The notes under the pieces: generated by a model
What the model was told of the DNA's origin: nothing
The model's database searches: none
The model's input: only the letters and a program-made list of their open reading frames with translations
Assembly: GCA_022560025.1 (NCBI GenBank)
Contig: JAFISE010000102.1
Span: 56,871 to 120,870 of the forward strand
DNA length: 64,000 nt
From: Stagonosporopsis chrysanthemi
Taxonomy: Eukaryota; Ascomycota; Dothideomycetes; Pleosporales; Didymellaceae
Reading direction: 5' to 3'
Made by a program: the position numbers and the translations under genes
Shown here: positions 33,322-43,998 of the stretch, piece after piece
Layout of the letters: each line of letters opens with the position of its first letter
How positions within the stretch are numbered: position 1 is the stretch's first letter

Positions 33322-34549
33322 GAGTGGGTAGTGGTTTCTACACAGGAGTGACGTGTTGATGGTTGCTGTACAGGGGTAGCGCCGTTGTACGATAGAGCTC
33401 TGGATTAGTGTCTGAAAGCTGACCCTAAAAGTCATACGAATCAAAGACCGATTAGCAGGTTGTTTTGCATAGTAATCGTCGTCCATCTACCAGTCATGGG
33501 TGTATGCTCATTGCTCATTTAGGAAGTTTTCAAAAGCGTTGATTATAGGAGGGGTAAACCGAGGAGCATACTCGGAGATTACTGATCTCGCTGGTCGGAT
33601 CCTGAGGCCAAACCTTGACTTTGTCAAATGATTTTAAGGTCTACCAATCAATGTTAATGCATACTACTTGGTATAGTGTTGCAAATATGACTTGATGGGC
33701 GTTAGGAGGAGACCTAGCTGAGAACCTCGGTTTTCTACGATTTTGTCCGCCAGCAATGACGCGCCCCACGTCTCAATGTCCTTACATTTCATCAACAGAA
33801 CAATGCTGCAATCCCGAACAGCAGTTCTATGTACACTGAAACCTTCAATGAAGTCTGTCTGCCTCATCAAAACTGCCCCTATATCTCACGAGCGCCATAC
33901 CTTACGCTTATTCCGCTCGGCATTCTTCGAGCTCGAAAGCCTTAAGCTGCGAAATCACGACGACGATGCTGTGCGCCCACAAAGCCGCTTAAAGCAAGAT
34001 ATATACTGCATTCAAGCCCGCCAGGACTTTCGAAAATAAGCGGCTGTTGCGTAGCCACACCTAGTCCGGTGTTGTGCGGCGCAGGTGCACACTACGTGCT
34101 CACTCGAGTCTAGCCTTCGGCAGCGCTCAGCTCAGCCCGCGACAGAGCACTAGAACACAACCTATTTCAAGCAATAAGTTCTTGCACACCATGCAGCTAC
34201 TGACAAGCGTTCCCTGGGCGGATGCAATCTTAAGCGATTCAGACTCAAAGGTCACCTGTAATTCGCCCAGATATCACTGCGAACCTTAGGAAGAACGCCG
34301 CACCGCCTCAGCCCTATGCACGAGGGCATCTTGGCCGGCTGACGATTGCATCTCAGCCATGGAATTCCAGCTGCCACATGGCGTAGGTTCCGAAGATTTG
34401 CTCACCGTTATGAGCTTCTTCCCTCCGCCTCAAATCCGTGCGGCATCCTTGCACAACCTATAGCAGGCTCAGTTTCAAATCCTCTGGAATTGCAACACAA
34501 TGCAGCTTTGAGCAATCCCTTACCCAAGCTGTCGTCACACACCACCGCC
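33322..34549. other. Intergenic, no gene seen
   Basis: About 1.2 kb upstream of the large membrane protein. The reading frame of that gene is open back to 34346, but the extra 68 codons do not look like part of the protein. No other feature was seen. Confidence 0.5.
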
Positions 34550-36919
34550 ATGGAACGCTCGAGTATATCGACTCCCTCAATGTCGCCGTCAGGCTCATCC
34601 AAGATTCGAATTTCGCACCCAGAATACGCCTCGATTCCGCAACGTACAAGCGACGATGAGACATACAATTTGAGAATTGATAGACGTTCGAGGTTTGAGG
34701 AAAACATCGAACCTGGCCTAGGCATTCTTATGACGCCTTTTGCATCGCCGACTTCACCAGGCAAGTCTTATAGCCAACAATCGACCCCTAAAGCTGGCAT
34801 GTTCTCAGCGTTTGCGCCACTGTCACCGCGGCCATTGTACCAGAGGACACCTGATACCCTTTACTCCTTCGGCACGGGCATCTCACGTGCACGAACAGAC
34901 CCGATGACAGAGCGTCTCATAGCTCACAGGGCGACACAGTTTGCAAAATGGAAAGTGTACTGGCGCACGCCCTCAATTATGGTGCTCGCCTTCGCATCCG
35001 GTATTCTTTTAGCTCTCGCACAGCACTTCTGGTACCGGTTTCTACATCATAGACCTACCTATGACGATAATGAGAAGTTTCGCTGGGTTTTGTATGGTCG
35101 CGCACTTGCCTATCTAGCAAAGGTAGCGTTTGGTGGCTGCTGTATCCTCGTCTTTCGCCAAAGGATATGGAGAACATTTCGTGAACAGGCGCTGTCTGTG
35201 TTGTCAATCGATCACTTATTCGAAGCTACGGACGATCCATCTCTGTTCATCAACTGGGAAACCATCTCAAATGCTCCGGTCGCTGTGGTCATCGCCGCCG
35301 TGTTCTGGTTGATTCCACTTGCGACTGTCATCTTCTCGCCTGGCGCGCTCACCTTTGGAGACTATCTGGAGACAAGAGCTGTTAGCCGAATTGTGCCACA
35401 CATCGACTTTATGCAAGAGGCAAGCAAGGACTGGCGCCATCCAGTAGTTTACAAGCCTTCCGAGAATGATCTCCTAGCTAAGGGTGGGAACAAGAGGTCC
35501 ATGATGTATTACAACACGACCGACAAGTCCCAGAATCCGACGAGTCCAGATTGGTTCGACTACTATGATCAGCCCTCTGCCGAGCTCAGGAGGGTGGCGC
35601 GCTTGTTTGGTTATAACCTTATGAACCACTCCACACACAGACTGAATGCACGGCAACTTGTCTGCGGAAAGGCCGAAGCAGGAGGACCTTATAATTGCAC
35701 ATTCACCCAAAGCTTCATTGCTCCGGCTTACAAATGCGATCTGATTGCAGATGGTATTGGAGACAATAGCCGGTTGGCTGATCTTGGTGCCCCTTTCAAC
35801 ACTTCATCGCTACTGCCTGAGGGTCGCAATGCTTATCAGGCCGAAGTAGGGCTTGGTGACTATAAGCATCCTCAGATGGAGAGTTTTCAACGGGGTCCAG
35901 GAGGTGTCCCTGCGGGTGAGGTGCCCGCAGACCTTGGGGTGTTCAAGGCGGAACCTACTCTTTGGATTGGATGGTCGAATAATTCCACAGAATTGTTGGC
36001 CCCGGACTCGCCCTTCCGAACAAACTGGACACATCGTTACGACCCTAAGATCATCCGATGTGTCATGCACGAGGCCAGATATACCGTGAATTGGAACTTC
36101 ACTGGGCCTTACTTCATGGCGATGCCGATGCTGCAATTTCTAGGCCCCGTCTTGGACACGAACTTCACACGCAACGAAGACGGGTCACTCAACTACAGCA
36201 TGGACCCAGTCCCGGCTAACAACTTTGTCCGGCCACTTCCTGATGTCGGTCTGTACAAGAAGATGGCGGCCTACCATGCTATGGGTGAGGTGCTCCGTGA
36301 CTTTCTCAGTGGCCACATAGAGGTGGAAGCTCCTCTACCGGGTCCTTCGTATGCCGTAGTATCGTCGGATGTGACAAAGACACGCCTAGTAGGCATCGAC
36401 AGTGTGCCGAAGAAAGATTTTGGGAAGGCGCTAGAGCAGTTCTTCACTGACATGGTGCTTTCATTGTATTCTGCACCCGAGATGCTGATTGTTGAGGACC
36501 AAGAAGTGGAGATGAATCGTACGCAATGGCAGTCGTCGTTCGTCTATGTGCCACAACGGCTATGGACGTGCTATTCGCCTGTCATATTCGTAACTATTAT
36601 CGTTCTTCTGTTTGGTATGTTCACAATCTGGCAAGACGGTACTACATTCTCGACTGGGTTCTCTCGCATCCTGGTCACCACTCGAAATACAACCCTTGAC
36701 GACATCAGCCGCGGTGCTTGTCTAGGCAATGACCCTTTCCCAATGGAGCTAATGCACACGCGATTGAAGTTTGGGGTGTTAAGCGAGGGCAGCGAGAATG
36801 AATTTATGGGCACAGAAGGTTTTCAGCACTGCGCATTTGGAGTCGTGTCAGAGGTCGGGCCAATCACGCAAGGCGTGCCATATGCGGGTCTTAGACGGCG
36901 GAAGCAAGATCTGACATAG
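34550..36919 (+). CDS. Large fungal membrane protein with glycosylated ectodomain
   Basis: A single-exon gene of 789 residues; the start has an excellent context (CCGCCATGG). The first 165 residues are Ser/Pro-rich and cytosolic. Membrane helices follow around 175-195, 220-240 and 290-310, then a long extracellular or lumenal region of about 360 residues with more than ten NxS/T sites and several cysteines. A final helix (SPVIFVTIIVLLFGMFTIW) and a cytosolic tail complete it. Such proteins are widespread in Pezizomycotina and often carry the label formylmethionine deformylase-like, but I see no metal-binding HExxH or GxGxAAxQ motif to justify it. The function is unknown; a surface or endomembrane receptor-like role is only a guess. 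Confidence 0.88.
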   Translation: MERSSISTPSMSPSGSSKIRISHPEYASIPQRTSDDETYNLRIDRRSRFEENIEPGLGILMTPFASPTSPGKSYSQQSTPKAGMFSAFAPLSPRPLYQRTPDTLYSFGTGISRARTDPMTERLIAHRATQFAKWKVYWRTPSIMVLAFASGILLALAQHFWYRFLHHRPTYDDNEKFRWVLYGRALAYLAKVAFGGCCILVFRQRIWRTFREQALSVLSIDHLFEATDDPSLFINWETISNAPVAVVIAAVFWLIPLATVIFSPGALTFGDYLETRAVSRIVPHIDFMQEASKDWRHPVVYKPSENDLLAKGGNKRSMMYYNTTDKSQNPTSPDWFDYYDQPSAELRRVARLFGYNLMNHSTHRLNARQLVCGKAEAGGPYNCTFTQSFIAPAYKCDLIADGIGDNSRLADLGAPFNTSSLLPEGRNAYQAEVGLGDYKHPQMESFQRGPGGVPAGEVPADLGVFKAEPTLWIGWSNNSTELLAPDSPFRTNWTHRYDPKIIRCVMHEARYTVNWNFTGPYFMAMPMLQFLGPVLDTNFTRNEDGSLNYSMDPVPANNFVRPLPDVGLYKKMAAYHAMGEVLRDFLSGHIEVEAPLPGPSYAVVSSDVTKTRLVGIDSVPKKDFGKALEQFFTDMVLSLYSAPEMLIVEDQEVEMNRTQWQSSFVYVPQRLWTCYSPVIFVTIIVLLFGMFTIWQDGTTFSTGFSRILVTTRNTTLDDISRGACLGNDPFPMELMHTRLKFGVLSEGSENEFMGTEGFQHCAFGVVSEVGPITQGVPYAGLRRRKQDLT

Positions 36920-36993
36920 CTCGAGAAGAATAGTAGACATTTTAGCTAGACCGCAAGTAAATTACTCGATCCATCTGCGTGTTCCCACTTACT

Positions 36994-37968
36994 CTAACAG
37001 ATTCCAATGACACCATTTACAGGCACATCAATACTGGTCGTGTAACTCGCCGCGTCACTCAGAAGGTACACATACGCGCCTCCCAGCTCCTCAACCTCCG
37101 CCAATCGGGGAATACCCCCGTAGTATTTTAGCTGCTGCTCCCAGTCTGGCTGCTGCTCAACCCAGTACGTCATAGCCGTCTTTACAAGCCCCGGCGATAC
37201 AGAGTTGACCCGGATGCCATACTGCGCCCACTCCATGGCAAGTGTGTGTGTCATGTTCTTCACGCCAGCTTTAGAAGCGCCATATGGCGCCGAGGGAACG
37301 CGCTGGAGGGTGGTTAGCTGTAAAACATCCAACAAGTGAGGGTTGGAGAGAGAATTACCCTGTTCGGGCGGTGCGAAGCCATCGATGCGGTAAAGACAAT
37401 CGAACCTTTGACGCCCTGCTTGATGAAAGCTCTTGCGGCGCATCGTGCGGTATAGAACGAGCCGTAGAGGTTCACGCCCCATAGCTGGTCGATTTCCTCA
37501 GTTGTGAAGTCGAGGGCAGGCTTATGCTTTGTACGACCTGCGTTCGCGACCTGCATGATGATTAGTCTCGCAAGCGATACATGTAGGGGGGGCTTATATT
37601 ACCATTCCGTGCAGACCACCTGCCTCTTCTAGGATCTTGTCGACGGCTGCTTGGATCGATTCTTCTTTTGTCACGTCTGCTTGGATTGCAAAGATCTGGC
37701 CTGGGTATTTCTTTGATACGGCGGCGAAGTCATCGCCTGTATCGCCGATGTCGATGGAGTAGATCTTTGAGGCCCCATTAGCGAGACAGCAGTCTGCTAT
37801 GCCGAGACCGATTCCTGAGTGAGGTCAGCGGCAGGCCTTTTGTGGTATTATGTTGGTGAAGCTACCTCTATTGGCACCTGTGATGGCGATGATTTTGCCT
37901 TGCAGCTGGACCGTCTTGACTGGCCCTGATTCGGGCACCGCATTCATCTTGGCTGCTGAGGATGTCAT
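36994..37968 (-). CDS. SDR family oxidoreductase (sorbitol/xylulose-reductase-like)
   Basis: A classical short-chain dehydrogenase. Exons 37866-37968, 37603-37814, 37359-37550 and 36994-37302 give 271 residues; introns are 51, 52 and 56 nt. Motifs are the cofactor loop GANRGIG (31-37), VANAG, the active-site strand FTASMASH, and YGASK. The C-terminus ends SIDVPVNGVIGIC, the usual SDR substrate-loop closing strand. Acidic D56 at the end of strand two (YSIDIGD) favours NAD over NADP. The sequence resembles fungal polyol or L-xylulose reductases, but the substrate is not certain. It converges on the large membrane protein, 74 bp apart. Confidence 0.92.
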
Positions 37969-38365
37969 GTTGTACTGATGCTTTATGCTCTCTTAAGAAA
38001 GGTCTATGTGCTTCGATAGACGGGTAGAGACGATGCAATTAAGGATGCTGGACTTTTCGACTATCCGTGAACATCTTTATACTTTACACGCCCGCCACAC
38101 CCCACATTTTCCCCCGTGGTTCCCCCCATATTGGTGTAACTGTGGTCCACTATCCGTCGAGACGAGCTGTACGCTGCAGGGCGGACTCGTGGACGTGCCA
38201 CGAGACGAGGCACACGGATATAATGCCGAGACCGAGGTTACCGAAACGGGATATCACAGTCAGGCTACCAAAATATTTGGAGCAGCAGCACTCGTCTATT
38301 TATCGAATCATGTCTATTGTATCTGTTTTAGACGCCATTTCCTTACTCCAACACTGTAAGAATGT
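37969..38365. other. Intergenic, no gene seen
   Basis: About 400 bp containing the SDR promoter and the 3' flank of the deformylase gene. No further feature was seen. Confidence 0.5.
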
Positions 38366-39451
38366 TTAATTAAACACAACAGTCTTGGCACCGTTCAAGA
38401 ACACCCGCTTCTCGCTCCACCACTTGACAGCAGCAGCAAGCACCTGGCTTTCAACGTTGCTGCCCTCGACGACCAACTCGTTGGGACTCAGCGCATGGTC
38501 GACACGCGCAATGCGTTGCTCGATGATCGGGCCCTCGTCTAGATCTGCAGTCACAAAGTGTGCAGTCGCACCGATGATCTTCACGCCACGCTCGTAAGCC
38601 TGGTGGTAAGGCTTCGCGCCCTTGAAAGAAGGCAAGAAAGAGTGATGGATGTTGATGATCTTGCCGGACATCTCGGTGCACAGGCGAGGAGACAGGACCT
38701 GCATGTATCTCGCGAGAACAACGAGGTCGATGTTGTGCTTCTTGATGAGCTCAAGGATCTGGCTCTCCTGCTGGGTCTTGGTGTCCTTAGTGACTGGGAG
38801 GTGGTGGAATTCGATTCCGTGGGCCTTGGCCATGTCTGCGAATTCAGGGTGGTTGGAGACGATAATGGGGATATCGATCTTCAGCTGTCCAGACTTGACG
38901 CGGAATAGGAGGTCGTTCAAGCAATGCCCAATCTTGGACACCATGATCAGCACCTTGGGCTTGGTGTCTACCGAGCGGATGTCGTATGTCATGCTCATGT
39001 CCTCTGCGAGATCCGCCATTGACTTTTGCAGGCCAGAGAGCTCGGTAGCGTGACCAAAGTGCACGCGCATGAAGAATGTCTTGGATGCCGGGTCGGAGAA
39101 TTGCTGTAGGTCGAGAATGGTGAGATTCTCCTTCGCAAGCAGACCCGTGACAGCGTACACGATGCCTGCCTTATCCGGGCAGGACAAGGTGAGGAAGTGA
39201 TCGGAGCCGGCCATTTTCTTGGATGTTGAGATCCCTTCTGCTTCACGAGAGCCGATTTGTTGGAGTCCTACTGGTGATGTTGAGATCTGGCGGCGAGAAA
39301 GTCGTGATGACTGGTGCGGCACTGAAATTTTATGAACGGTGTTTTGCCGGTTCCGGAAAGCTTGGAGCGGTGCTTGACCCTGTCGACCCACGATCCGAAG
39401 TGGTGATGTGGAGAAGCTTCTTGTGCTGATGCGTACTGAGCGTGCAATCAT
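38366..39451 (-). CDS. purU: Formyltetrahydrofolate deformylase
   Basis: Hydrolyses 10-formyl-THF to THF and formate, balancing one-carbon units. It is a single-exon gene of 361 residues. After about 79 Arg/Ser/Gln-rich residues that look like a mitochondrial presequence come an ACT domain (FLTLSCPDKAGIVYAVTGLL, about 84-160) and the formyltransferase catalytic domain. Catalytic residues are N267 and H269 in NIHHSFLPSF and D305 in LDEGPI. An ATG at 39214 (MAGSDHF, residue 80) would start a cytosolic form of bacterial PurU length. The frame is open upstream to 39550, but the ATG at 39451 starts the presequence. A CACGTG motif lies 33 bp before it. Confidence 0.94.
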   Translation of the reverse strand: MIARSVRISTRSFSTSPLRIVGRQGQAPLQAFRNRQNTVHKISVPHQSSRLSRRQISTSPVGLQQIGSREAEGISTSKKMAGSDHFLTLSCPDKAGIVYAVTGLLAKENLTILDLQQFSDPASKTFFMRVHFGHATELSGLQKSMADLAEDMSMTYDIRSVDTKPKVLIMVSKIGHCLNDLLFRVKSGQLKIDIPIIVSNHPEFADMAKAHGIEFHHLPVTKDTKTQQESQILELIKKHNIDLVVLARYMQVLSPRLCTEMSGKIINIHHSFLPSFKGAKPYHQAYERGVKIIGATAHFVTADLDEGPIIEQRIARVDHALSPNELVVEGSNVESQVLAAAVKWWSEKRVFLNGAKTVVFN

Positions 39452-40066
39452 TCTAGCGAGATCTGACTGTAATTGAGACACGGCACGTGTTCTTCTAGGC
39501 TGTGGATGGGATCTGAGGTGTCTGGATCTGGCGCCGAAATCGCCGTCCAATCAGAGCCTAGCGTCTCCCACTACGTATGAGATGTTTCGAGCTCGACCTC
39601 ACCAGTTCATGATGGCACTTACACTATGTCTCATAAAACAAGTGAACCGATTTTCGGCGATACCCTTGGCGCTCACTTGATTGTACACAGTAAGGAAAGA
39701 TCGCCCTTCCAGGTAGCGTGCAACCCAGTGACTACACGTGGGCTGCAACATTGCGTAAAGAGCTCTAACGGAGATTCTCAAGGCTATTTCGCGCACACCC
39801 TGAGGTTCGATAACTGTCTAGAGAACTCTATTATGTTTTAGGATTCAAGTCTAACTTTTCAAACTCACACCAATCACATTTAGGACATTACATGCCACGA
39901 ACAGCATCGATCGTGTCTACGTCCCGTTACCTCCGCAACACAAGAATTAAGTTACATGCTCACCCAGCAAGTCGAGTGTCTGACCTGCATCTCTCGCGAG
40001 AATCTTTGCTTCACTGCCAACAAGCTTCTCTCGAACTTAGCACAATCCGTCCTACCAAATCGGCCC
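39452..40066. other. Intergenic, no gene seen
   Basis: About 615 bp. It contains a CACGTG palindrome at 39484-39489 near the deformylase start; nothing else was recognised. Confidence 0.5.
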
Positions 40067-40768
40067 TCACGGTTTAATTAGCGTCCCACTCTTAGCTATC
40101 CACACTCCCTCTCCGTTTCCTTTTCCCAAAGTCTCCTCCATCCCCAAATCCTGCTCAGCCACTAGATCTTCATCAGCGATCCTTGCACCCCTCATCTGCA
40201 TCGGCACCTCTGAAGTAGGAACACCATCTCCAGCCGTCCTCGGCAGCCGCGATTCAAGCATCAAGGGCCCCATATGTGCATGCCGGTACAACGAAGCCGG
40301 TCGTATCCTCATCTGCGGCGGGAGATTGAAAGGGTGAACGATCTGCTCAGTCTGGCCGTAAGTACGTGTGTACTGCAGCCAGTCTACTATGGCTGCTGTG
40401 CGGACGTTCTGGGGTGTGCGGGCGCTAGATGTGCTTTGAGATGGGCCGTGAGCATGTGTGCTAACGACCACCTGATCAAGATCGTTTTTCATATTTCCAG
40501 CAGCTGTGGAGGGCTGCTCGGCCATAGGATTGCGTGATGTCAGTGCTACAGTGTCGCTTTTCACCACTTCCGTTAGCTGCTTCACATTCGATGTAGTTGA
40601 GCGCCTCGGAATGTCATGCTTCCTGCCCTTTGCGAAGCGTCCGTTTTGTTTTCTTGGCTGTCGAAACTTCGACTTCTTGGCTTGAGAGTCATCCTGTACC
40701 CGACCATGAGGCGGACGTGGGGAGCGCTGGCGCTTGTTTGATGGATGGTTTGCGGTTTTATTTTCCAT
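40067..40768 (-). CDS. Unrecognised basic protein
   Basis: A single-exon frame of 233 codons. I do not recognise the family. The first 60 residues are strongly basic with bipartite nuclear-localisation-like patches (KRQRSPRPPHGR, KKSKFRQPRKQNGR). The middle is Ser/Thr-rich and probably disordered. Residues about 125-165 (AAIVDWLQYTRTYGQTEQI, then PFNLPPQMRIRPASLYRHA) look more ordered. No membrane helix or signal peptide is present. The biased, low-complexity N-terminus and clean start make a real gene likely, but there is no homology argument behind it. Confidence 0.65.
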   Translation of the reverse strand: MENKTANHPSNKRQRSPRPPHGRVQDDSQAKKSKFRQPRKQNGRFAKGRKHDIPRRSTTSNVKQLTEVVKSDTVALTSRNPMAEQPSTAAGNMKNDLDQVVVSTHAHGPSQSTSSARTPQNVRTAAIVDWLQYTRTYGQTEQIVHPFNLPPQMRIRPASLYRHAHMGPLMLESRLPRTAGDGVPTSEVPMQMRGARIADEDLVAEQDLGMEETLGKGNGEGVWIAKSGTLIKP

Positions 40769-41266
40769 TGTTGATGCTTGTGCACTTCTGGTTTTTCGTA
40801 GGTTATTTGTTGTTGGTTTTGGTTTTGCTGTAGGGACAACTGTGCGAAGCTTGCTCGGTATTCAGCTTTGTAATGTTTTGATGCCGGTTGTCGTTGTGGT
40901 GCCTGTCGTGCCTTGATCGTTCATTCAGGTCTTTTAGAAATATCTTAGTGACAATGTAACCACCTCACTTCCTTCAAATTGTCGAGTGAAAGCGTAACTT
41001 CGTTGACGTCGCACCTTCCCATTCGAAGGAGCTTGTTCATTTTGAGCAATCGTTGTTCAGAACTTTAGAACCCTATGTTGGCCACAATAACCGCAGAACA
41101 CAGCTATATCCAACTCTAGTAGACTAACACAACTAGGGAGAATAGAACACGCTTTTGTCTGCTATAATACGTCGAAGGTTTTGGGCAACAGCATGATCGC
41201 TCAAAAGAGACGAGCTCCTTCATTTTCCATGTCATGGCGCCCAAATCTAAAACACTTATAGCCCAC
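40769..41266. other. Intergenic, no gene seen
   Basis: About 500 bp, slightly T-rich near 40780-40830. No feature was recognised. Confidence 0.5.
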
Positions 41267-42584
41267 TCAGCAATATCGTCCACTCCCCTCCTTTTCCCTC
41301 CCACCTTCACCACCCGTCTCCGCCCCCACTATTTTCTCACTGTTCTCCCTCTTCTCCTCCCATCTGAACTTCCACCAAATTCCAAAACTCACGAATACGC
41401 TCATGCACGCAAAACCCAAATACAGCTTCGCACCAATCCTCCAATGCGGGGCCTCTTTCGCCGGGTAAGCCGCAAAAGGCAGCGACGGATTGAGTATGTA
41501 CGCCAAGACTGCTCTGCTGGCGAACAGCATAGTACGTACTTGCGGCTCGTACTGGAAGTGTGCGGATGCCCAGGAGCAGAGCAGCATCATGGATACGGCG
41601 CCAATATAGTTCATGTACCACCCGGCCATGTAGGCGTGTCCGTAAATCGGGCGAACGATCAGGATTACGAGGGAGGTTATGTTGCTTACCTGATGTTGTT
41701 AGCTTATGCAGAGAAGCATTGAGGACAGACCGTGGGCGTACGGGGTGGAGTAGGAGGGATGGTAGGCGAGTTCGGAAGTTGTCGCTGAAGCTGCTAAAGA
41801 GTAACTCTGCAAGAAGCTGCGCTGCTTGCCCGATTATTGGCAGATAGTTCAATATTGCCACGGTACTTTCTTTACATCAGGGTCTGCTCATGCCATCTGG
41901 AGTGATTCATACTGACTACTTCTTGGTTCCAGCATTGGTCAAGTACGTTAAGGACTTGAGCCAGAGATTGGAGTAGTTCGCCGGCGTAAAATTGCCGCTC
42001 AATGGCCATGCAACTGCGCGTGCGTGGTCAGTGACAGTAACATGCCTTTTTGGAGATGATAAAACCCACTTGCAAAATTCCATAGCCGCCAGAATGTGAA
42101 GCACCGCGGGAAGTCTTTTGCGATAATCCCAATTTGCGGTGTCCGATTGACTCGCCGTACTCGCGCCAGTGCAATCTCGATATCGCGTGGCTTCAGGTAA
42201 AATTTGGCTAAGGGATTACAGCGTTCAGGCTATTATCTGTTAGTACTGATCAGTCATCACTTGGTATGAGGAGTATGACATGGACATGACCAAAGACCAG
42301 ACTCACAATATTGGTTTGGTCTATGTGCTTGAACATATAACCAAGGAATCCGATGCTGAGGAGCCAGAGATCCAGTTTCCAGACCTGGTGGCAGTCGTTT
42401 CCCTTATAGCACATAGCATCTGTAGATTCACAAATGCCTGCTCTTCTTTCGGATCAACATAGCCTTTCTCAAAGTCAATGGTTGTAGGCGACGCGGCACA
42501 AGTGTCTACATTGAACAAGGCCTCGTCTGTAGTGCGTGCAGTCTGTGGTTCGAAAGCAATACGGTCTGAGTTTTGAGCACCCAT
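41267..42584 (-). pseudogene. MFS transporter with internal in-frame deletion
   Basis: The remains of an ACS-family (allantoate/pantothenate-like) major facilitator. Exons 42432-42584, 42307-42384, 42070-42229, 41917-42013, 41742-41865 and 41267-41689 splice in frame to 344 residues. Exon 2 is the family TM1 (VWKLDLWLLSIGFLGYMF, DQTNI). Exon 3 then jumps to the central loop (PERCNPLAKFYLKPRDIEIA), so TM2-TM6, roughly 150-200 residues, are missing. The joining intron (42230-42306, 77 nt) has a GTGAGT donor, a TACTAAC branch site and a TAG acceptor. The C-terminal half (AILNYLPIIGQAAQLLAELL, AGWYMNYIGAVSMM) is intact. Transport is unlikely. It could also be called a short CDS because no stop or frameshift is present. 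Confidence 0.72.
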
Positions 42585-43002
42585 CCTGCTATTTCAAAAA
42601 GTTGTGTTCGGTATGAGGGAATCATGAGCACCAAAGGTTACCATGTCCGATCGCATGGTATTTGTACAATGGCTGCCGCTATTGGAAGAAAACATGCTGT
42701 CAATTGGGGATGCGAGAGCCTGCTTGAAGAAAGCACGAAGGAATGCAATGCGTGAAGCTGATTCGATCGTCGTTCTGTGAGGTCGTTAAGCGGCGTTCGG
42801 CCGAACGGTATTGCGACATGCGCTGGGTTGAGAAGGCAATGCATGTCGGAGAACTTCGTCTTTCCTCCGCATTTTGTACTCTGTCAGGGAGGGAACGGGC
42901 GTAAATTACAATGTAAAGCTTTGATATAGTACAAAATGCCCAAATCGAATTCCATGCAGCGCGTACGTCAACAGTCGTGAATCTAATCCAAAGTCTTCCC
43001 TT
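42585..43002. other. Intergenic, no gene seen
   Basis: About 420 bp between two minus-strand genes, without recognisable features. Confidence 0.5.
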
Positions 43003-43998
43003 TCATACGCCGGGCATACCAAAATACGCTCTCAGAGCAGGCACACCCCTTGGAGCAAAATAAATTGTGTACAGCCCGGCAAAAGCGACGACCAGCCCTG
43101 TGAACTTCTCGAACCAGGTGTGGAAGTACGCGGCGGTCATGAGCAGCATCCACCACATCAGTGCCGCGACACCAAGGGCGAACTTAACGCCTCTGGCGGT
43201 CGCCTCGCCCTCGGCCTTCACGTCTTCCTTCTCCACGGCCACACTGGCCACCTTGCCGTCGGACAAAGTGATGAGTCGACCGTCGCGCAGACCTTCGAGG
43301 CGCGTCAAAGCAGGCAGAGACTCGAGCCAGAGCAGCGAAGAGCCCAAGATGAGGAGGAAGACGTGTCCAGAAATGTCGTGGCCACCCTTCCAGCTGCCGC
43401 CCACAGCCTTGCACGTCGCTGCCGTGATGAACTCCTTCGTGTCGCTCATCTCTGCCATTGCTTCTGGGTCTCTTGCTAGCTCGCACGCACCGCCGGTGAG
43501 TTTGAATCCGCGATCGATGAGCGGGGGGCCGAAAAACCACTGCGTGACAAACACCCACCACGTTGTGACCAGCCCGTACCGCAGCACCGCCCTGAGTCTC
43601 CTAGCAGACAGTCCGCGCCCGAAACCAGGGTGCATGAGCACCAGCATGACGAACGCTAGCGTTGTCCAGAACCATCCGACCTTGACAAAGTACACGTTGA
43701 AGACGTTCTTCTTCAGCGCGAAGTAGCTGGGCGCGAACTCGGGTATGTGTGACTGCGAGTCGGCAGAGTACGGCGATGCGCGAGATGCAGGCGACAGGGT
43801 GCTGATTATGCTGCCCATAAGGAGTGTCGCAGGGTAGATGGAGATGAGGAGCGCTTCGAGGCGGGTGGGCAGGAAGGGCGAGCGCCGCGCGTTGGCGGTG
43901 AAAGGCTTGACGGTGCCGCCTGGCATACCTGCGGTTATGGACGACGAGCCGTTGGTGTCAGAGACGGACGTGTAGGTGTGTTTACGGCGGGCGGCCAT
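43003..43998 (-). CDS. FIT family acyl-CoA diphosphatase (Scs3-like)
   Basis: Fat-storage-inducing transmembrane protein of the ER, which hydrolyses fatty acyl-CoA diphosphate bonds and is needed for normal lipid-droplet budding. It is a single-exon gene of 331 residues with about six membrane helices. The catalytic histidine pair is visible: H212 in HDISGHVFLLILG and H293 in AAYFHTWFEK, each in a helix as in FIT2. A longer loop (about 160-205, with cysteines 172 and 196) and a Lys/Glu-rich loop (250-270) are typical of fungal members. Yeast homologues are SCS3 and YFT2. The start at 43998 gives a short cytosolic head. Confidence 0.92.
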   Translation of the reverse strand: MAARRKHTYTSVSDTNGSSSITAGMPGGTVKPFTANARRSPFLPTRLEALLISIYPATLLMGSIISTLSPASRASPYSADSQSHIPEFAPSYFALKKNVFNVYFVKVGWFWTTLAFVMLVLMHPGFGRGLSARRLRAVLRYGLVTTWWVFVTQWFFGPPLIDRGFKLTGGACELARDPEAMAEMSDTKEFITAATCKAVGGSWKGGHDISGHVFLLILGSSLLWLESLPALTRLEGLRDGRLITLSDGKVASVAVEKEDVKAEGEATARGVKFALGVAALMWWMLLMTAAYFHTWFEKFTGLVVAFAGLYTIYFAPRGVPALRAYFGMPGV

